Assembly: GCF_000172155.1 (NCBI RefSeq)
Contig: NZ_ABIZ01000001.1
Span: forward strand, 6,357,105 to 6,421,104
From: Verrucomicrobium spinosum DSM 4136 = JCM 18804
Lineage (GTDB): Bacteria > Verrucomicrobiota > Verrucomicrobiia > Verrucomicrobiales > Verrucomicrobiaceae
Reading direction: 5' to 3'
DNA: 64,000 bases
Shown here: positions 60,046 to 64,000 of the stretch, in pieces
How positions within the stretch are numbered: position 1 is the first letter of the stretch
Layout of the letters: each line of letters begins with the position of its first letter
Notes under the pieces: generated by a model
What the model was told of the DNA's origin: nothing
Seen by the model: the letters and a program-made list of their open reading frames with translations, nothing else
Database searches by the model: none
Made by a program: the position numbers and the translations under genes

Positions 60046-62316
60046 TCAGAGCTGGGCGACCCGCTTGGCGGACTCCTCAATGGCAACACGGCTGCTGCCA
60101 GAGGAGGTCAGTATTTTAACAAACTCCCGCACCTGCGGGTTGTCGAGGGCCAGCTCGCTGAAGTAGGGATCATCGAGCGCCTGCGCCACGCTGATGCGCT
60201 GATCTGGATCACGGTGCAACAGCTTGTCGAGCAGAGCATCGAGACGCTCATCCGTGGGCGGCAGAGTGTCGGGATGATCCTTAGCCCAACGTTCGAGACG
60301 ATATTCCGTAAAGGTCTTGGTGCCATCCTGGGCGTACTCAGCGATGTTGGTCGTGGTGCGCCCGGAGTTGCTGCCTTCAAACGGGGAGCCGCTGCCGTGC
60401 TCACCCGAGTAGGCCAGCTCACACATCGTGATGCCGAGCGCCCAGACATCCACTTTGGTGACATCCAGAACCTGGCCCGTAGTCACGCCTTCGCTCCTCT
60501 GAAGGCCCTTTGCGAGGGCGTCCAGCCCGCGGGTGGCCTCGCGCCACGCGGCCACCAGTTCATCCTTGTTGGAGTCCTGCAGTCCAGCTCGTTGTTGAAT
60601 GTCCAGAAGCGTCCCCTTGACGCGTTGGAACTCCTCGATTGGCGCCTGATTTCCCAGTTGCCCACAGGCCGCCTCATAAGCCTCAAGATCGATGGAGGTG
60701 ATCCACTCCTTGTCCATCAGACCGCGCAGCAGGGACTTGTGCGGGGGAAGTTGCATGAGTTCCAGAACCTCTGGAGGCAGATACGAGGGGGCATCAGGGA
60801 AGTGGTAATTCGTCGGCACCTCAAAGCGGCCCTCCTGCAGCCTCACCCCGGTGCCCAGGTCCCCCACTTTGCCCACACCATCGCGCCCCAGAAACACGTT
60901 CACCCCCTTGAAGTCAAGGTGCCCCACCCCGTTCTGATGGATGTGCCCCAGACCGCGGGCCATATCCCGGCACATCAGCCCCATGGCTTGCTGGCGCACG
61001 CGCCCCTGCTGGTCAGGCGAGAGACCAGTGAGCATTTCTGAGTCCCACAGCTTTCTGCCCATGCCGGAAACATCCCCATTCGGGCAGTACTCAAGGCAGA
61101 TGGTGGTGTTCTTGCCATTGTGAATGATTCCCTCCAGGCGGACGAGGTTTTCGTGCCCGGCCTCGCCCTGAGCCTGACGGTGAATCTCCGCTTCATGGTG
61201 GGATTCACGGGCCTTCTCCCGCAGTTTTTCCGAGCGCTGATCCCCCACCATTTCGCTCACACCTTCGTCCAGCGGCTCTTTGACCACGATCGCGCCCCCG
61301 TCCTGCCCCTCGTAAATGTACACGCTGCCGAAGCCGCCTTCGCCAAGTGCGGCACCTCCTGCGCTGACGGGGACATCCTTGCCCCCTACCCCGCCCTTTG
61401 GCACATAGTGTGATTGTCCCACGACGAGACTGCCATCCGGGAGAATGCCGCCATGCGCATCCGTCAAGCCATTCACCATACCCGCATAGAGTTGGTCCAT
61501 GGCCGTTTCCACCATGTCCCAGGCACGATCAGAGCCATTCATCACCTCATTGGACCGGGGCTGCGAAACAAAGATCTGGTTAAACAACTGCTCCTTTAGC
61601 TTCGTGCCAGAGCTGTTGGCAAACTTGTCCCCATCCACACCACGATGCCGCAGATCGACGACCAGGCGATTTGCCATGTCCCGAACAATCCCATCAAGCA
61701 CCTCCTGGTTGCCCGTTTCCACAGCAAGCATGAAGGGCTCATAGGTCTCTGAGAGAGTGCCTTGGGGGCCATAGACATCTGATCCCAGATCCTGCAGCCC
61801 AGGTTCCTGCATCTGCGCCTTCAGCTTGAGCAACTCGCCGCGCACGAACTCCTTTAAGCCCGCAATGCGATCCGCGAGCCGGGCCTTGGTGGGCTGGCTG
61901 CCATAGTTGTCCAAAGCATCGGACAATCGTTGCAACACTTCCATTTTTTCCCCGGGAGCGTGGGATGGCAGATTTTGATATGCGTCTGCCATTCGTTTGA
62001 TATCCTGGAGATGGCTGCTTCCGGTCCACTCAGTGCGACCCATTTTGCCGGGGAAGATACTGAGAAAATTGGACAGACGACGGCTCGCCATCTCCTCCGG
62101 CGTCTTCTTGAGGAGAGCCTTGATGCCCGCCCGGCTGATGACCTGATCCGACTCGATGCCGCGGTCACGCAATGGTGCCAGCGACTCCATCTGCAGGGCC
62201 TTCCCCTTGATCCTGGCAGCAAGGGAGGGATGGATCACTTCCGTCTGGCCCCCACCCTGTTCGGGTAGAGGAGCCAACTGAGTGACGGGAGTGTGATGAA
62301 CATTGGCAAGGTTCAT
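60046..62316 (-). CDS. Serine/threonine protein kinase-like protein, putative type III effector
   Basis: 756 residues. The first 300 have no recognised domain or hydrophobic segment. The start is polar (MNLANVHHTPVTQLAPLPEQ), as in type III secretion signals. A protein kinase domain follows: Gly-rich loop GEGGFGSVYIYEG (about 327), Lys in AIVVKEPLDEG (about 344), Glu in HHEAEIHRQAQG, catalytic loop GVGHLDFKGVNVFLG (about 466, HLD in place of HRD, with the following Lys and Asn kept), VGDLGTGV replacing DFG, and SYLPPEVLEL with WALGITMCELAY. All key residues are present, so it may be active, but the variants make it divergent. A CesT-like chaperone gene lies 64 bases upstream on the same strand, the usual effector arrangement. 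Host targets are unknown. A plain housekeeping kinase would not need such a chaperone. Confidence 0.85.
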   Translation of the reverse strand: MNLANVHHTPVTQLAPLPEQGGGQTEVIHPSLAARIKGKALQMESLAPLRDRGIESDQVISRAGIKALLKKTPEEMASRRLSNFLSIFPGKMGRTEWTGSSHLQDIKRMADAYQNLPSHAPGEKMEVLQRLSDALDNYGSQPTKARLADRIAGLKEFVRGELLKLKAQMQEPGLQDLGSDVYGPQGTLSETYEPFMLAVETGNQEVLDGIVRDMANRLVVDLRHRGVDGDKFANSSGTKLKEQLFNQIFVSQPRSNEVMNGSDRAWDMVETAMDQLYAGMVNGLTDAHGGILPDGSLVVGQSHYVPKGGVGGKDVPVSAGGAALGEGGFGSVYIYEGQDGGAIVVKEPLDEGVSEMVGDQRSEKLREKARESHHEAEIHRQAQGEAGHENLVRLEGIIHNGKNTTICLEYCPNGDVSGMGRKLWDSEMLTGLSPDQQGRVRQQAMGLMCRDMARGLGHIHQNGVGHLDFKGVNVFLGRDGVGKVGDLGTGVRLQEGRFEVPTNYHFPDAPSYLPPEVLELMQLPPHKSLLRGLMDKEWITSIDLEAYEAACGQLGNQAPIEEFQRVKGTLLDIQQRAGLQDSNKDELVAAWREATRGLDALAKGLQRSEGVTTGQVLDVTKVDVWALGITMCELAYSGEHGSGSPFEGSNSGRTTTNIAEYAQDGTKTFTEYRLERWAKDHPDTLPPTDERLDALLDKLLHRDPDQRISVAQALDDPYFSELALDNPQVREFVKILTSSGSSRVAIEESAKRVAQL

Positions 62317-62380
62317 GAAGTCAGGCGATAGAAGGGTTGCGGGCGCGGTCTCGTGGCGACATGGAGGGAGGCGGGCCTCA

Positions 62381-62908
62381 TCAGATGCGGACGAAATTAC
62401 CCAGGGCCGGCTCCATCTCCGTGCGACAGGAGGATTCCGGCATCGTGATGGAGACCCCGCCCCCGGCCAGACGCTGCTTCCAGTGCACGGCCCAGTTTAC
62501 AAACTGGTTCAGCACTTCCACAAACTCCTCCGCCGAGGCATCGGCGAGCGAATAACTGCGGTTTAGGAAGACCTCGCCCGTCTCACGCAACAGGCCAAAG
62601 GAGGTGCAGGGGCCGATCTCGCTGTCGAAAAGCTGGGCCTCCAGCAGGACCTCAAAAAACGCCTCCCGCCCACTGGCGGGCACCGCCCCGAGGGGGGCGT
62701 ACACCACCACAGTCTCATGATTGAAGGGGGACCTCTCCAGCAGCACCGTGAGCTGGTCATCAACGCGCAGGGCGGCTACTCCAGTTTCCGCAAGCGAGAG
62801 AGATTCCAGAGCCAGTTCGTGGGCCGTCAGTTCGAGAAGGTCTTCGAAGTTCATGTAGAGCATGGGCTTGAATGACAGTGCATTCAATCGAGGCACCGTG
62901 TGATCCAT
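62381..62908 (-). CDS. CesT/SycH-family type III secretion chaperone-like protein
   Basis: A 175-residue acidic protein. The core fits the CesT class: MNFEDLLELTAHELALESLS, LRVDDQLTVLLERSPFNHET, VVVYAPLGAVPASGREAFFE, VLLEAQLFDSEIGPCTSFGL, ETGEVFLNRSYSLADASAEE and FVEVLNQFVNWAVHWKQRLA. Such proteins dimerise and hold an effector's N-terminus for type III export. An ATG 18 codons in (62854, MNFEDLL) is an alternative and perhaps better start. The adjacent kinase is its likely client. No other secretion gene lies within the window. CesT-like folds also occur in unrelated small proteins, so this is a probable rather than certain call. Confidence 0.75.
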   Translation of the reverse strand: MDHTVPRLNALSFKPMLYMNFEDLLELTAHELALESLSLAETGVAALRVDDQLTVLLERSPFNHETVVVYAPLGAVPASGREAFFEVLLEAQLFDSEIGPCTSFGLLRETGEVFLNRSYSLADASAEEFVEVLNQFVNWAVHWKQRLAGGGVSITMPESSCRTEMEPALGNFVRI

Positions 62909-63464
62909 ACTCTGACTGGCTGGGTATAAACGTTACACCACAGATTAAAGAAACTGCAATCCCCCGCCCGGGTCCAGGCCTGACTCTGGCAAAGTCTCCA
63001 GAACACGATGCGCCACCCTGTGAAAATCGCCCGCATGCATCAGTTGGGACAGGCAGCTATCTCAAGACTGAACCACGCCCAGCCACCGCTTGCGCCACTT
63101 CCCTTCGCACCTCTCAAGGGTGGGGGCGCCCGAGAGCCGGGAGAGCCTGAGCAGAACGGACCGACCGCGCGCGTTTGGGGTGGATGCCAAGGAACCAGCC
63201 TTGAGGCGGCCGCCCCAGATCGAAGCTGATCCCCAGCGGGGATCTCTACGATGGGCACCTCCCAGGACGATGATCAGGTGGGAAGGCCGACCGCATCTGC
63301 TTCCCCCCCACATTAACACCCCCACGTCAGTCCCCAGCTTCCTTGGCAGGCCATGCTCTTGGCAGCAGATAAAGCAAGATCACATCCTGAAGGGATCCCT
63401 GCGCATATCGCCGTCAGACATCAACGGCTGAACTGGCGGAAAGCCTCTGTCACTGCCCAGACAC
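62909..63464. repeat. Repeat field between the chaperone gene and nuoF
   Basis: The stretch 63217-63330 (AGATCGAAGCTGATCCCCAG, CGGGGATC, GATGATCAGGTGGGAAGGCC, then CCCCCCACATTAACACCCCC) is a copy of the dispersed repeat at 9793-9928 and, in part, 34798-34890. The remainder, 62909-63216, contains the promoter side of the chaperone gene and GC-rich sequence with no supported gene. Confidence 0.65.
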
Positions 63465-63494
63465 AAAAAAGGGGAGGCATCGCTGCTTCCCCTC
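63465..63494 (-). terminator. Intrinsic terminator after nuoF
   Basis: On the minus strand GGGGAAGCA and TGCCTCCCC pair (one mismatch) around GCGA and are followed by TTTTTTG. It sits about 30 bases after the nuoF stop codon and resembles the nuoN terminator, so the upstream nuo genes end here, before the kinase cassette. Confidence 0.8.
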
Positions 63495-63521
63495 CAATGA
63501 AAACTGAAATCTCCGCCGCCC

Positions 63522-63998
63522 CTACCTCAGGCCCGCCGCAGCGAGCAAGGTCTCAGGATTTACCACCGCTTGTTCCAGCTCGGGCTTGGTGTCGCCGATC
63601 ATCTCCTCACGGAACTTCTTCACGAAGCTCTGAGTGGGCCAGGAGCAGGCTTCACCGAAGGCGCAGATGGTCTTGCCTTCGATGTTGTTCGCCACGCGCT
63701 CCAGCTCAGCCACGTCGGAGGGGCTGGCTTCGCCGGCCACGATGCGGTCGCTGATCTTCTTCATCCACAGGGAACCTTCACGGCAGGGCGTGCACTGGCC
63801 GCAGGATTCGTGGGCGTAGAAGTTGTTCAGGTTGTTGATGACCCAGGTCATGGAACGACTGTCGTCCATGATGATGACGCCGCCGGATCCGGCCATGGAG
63901 CCGCAGGCGGCCATGGTGTCAAAGTCCATCGGGATGTCCATGATGCCCAGCTCGCGACCGTCGCGCAGCTTGAAGACTTCATCGGCGCGGAGCACCTT
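63522..63998 (-). CDS. nuoF: NADH-quinone oxidoreductase subunit F, C-terminal part (cut by window end)
   Basis: The last 158 residues of the NADH-binding, FMN-containing subunit of complex I. The frame is open through the window end, so its start lies beyond it. The cluster N3 motif is HESCGQCTPCREGSLWMKKI, with the fourth Cys in KTICAFGEACSWPTQSFVKK. The preceding block GSGGVIIMDDSRSMTWVINN is typical. The C-terminal tail EMIGDTKPELEQAV is normal. On the same strand nuoG would normally follow within tens of bases, but here 4.5 kb of kinase, chaperone and repeats intervenes. Confidence 0.96.
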   Translation of the reverse strand, partial: KVLRADEVFKLRDGRELGIMDIPMDFDTMAACGSMAGSGGVIIMDDSRSMTWVINNLNNFYAHESCGQCTPCREGSLWMKKISDRIVAGEASPSDVAELERVANNIEGKTICAFGEACSWPTQSFVKKFREEMIGDTKPELEQAVVNPETLLAAAGLR

Positions 63999-64000
63999 GG

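Overview
The window looks like a chromosomal segment of a moderately GC-rich Verrucomicrobium, probably from the Verrucomicrobium/Prosthecobacter/Roseimicrobium neighbourhood. This is inferred from a planctomycete-type CxxCH cytochrome fused to an SHD1 domain, a wealth of signal-peptide proteins of unknown function, very abundant dispersed palindromic repeats, and a CesT-type type III secretion chaperone beside a eukaryotic-like kinase. No marker gene here settles the species. No rRNA, tRNA or CRISPR array was seen.

Layout. 1-4.1 kb: 3' part of priA, a SirB1/transglutaminase-like gene and a cation diffusion facilitator. 4.1-6.2 kb: a decaying patch with REP-like palindromes, a broken REP-associated (Y1) transposase and an EmrB-type exporter that is frameshifted and fused in frame to an EmrA C-terminus. 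6.3-8.4 kb: an S9A oligopeptidase. 8.5-15.5 kb: an iron-uptake island with two PepSY membrane proteins, a TonB-dependent siderophore receptor, a PiuC-type dioxygenase and a secreted alpha/beta hydrolase. Two of its upstream regions share a palindrome-linked 10-mer that could be an iron operator. 16-20.7 kb: aspartate kinase, an NlpC/P60-like secreted protein, the cytochrome-SHD1 protein and a DUF116-polyprenyl synthase fusion. 20.7-26.1 kb: a three-gene operon with overlapping GTGA start/stop codons, made of two secreted paralogues and a three-domain UPF0489/NlpC-like/CapA protein. 26.4-34.8 kb: membrane proteins, a hydrolase, a tandem triplet of small membrane proteins, YqeY, IspD, an LplT-Aas-like fusion, and rplU-rpmA. 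35-41 kb: small secreted proteins and lipoproteins, including a Blc lipocalin, repeat fields and a candidate small RNA. 41-48.9 kb: a TVP38-like protein, riboflavin synthase, a Na+/H+ antiporter-like protein, thioredoxin reductase, a DUF4230-like protein, a double-psi barrel protein and TrpE. 49.6-64 kb: respiratory complex I genes nuoF (partial) and nuoG-N, all on the minus strand.

The most striking arrangement is at 59.8-62.9 kb. Between nuoF and nuoG, which normally adjoin, lies a 4.5-kb interruption carrying a CesT-like chaperone gene, a 756-residue protein with an N-terminal region of no recognised domain and a divergent Ser/Thr kinase domain, and possibly a third small gene. Repeat-rich DNA flanks it, and nuoF has its own terminator. 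The best reading is a type III effector-chaperone cassette inserted into the nuo locus.

Dispersed repeats are unusually rich and fall into several families with copies both within and between genes. Their positions are given individually because they explain most of the non-coding DNA in the window.
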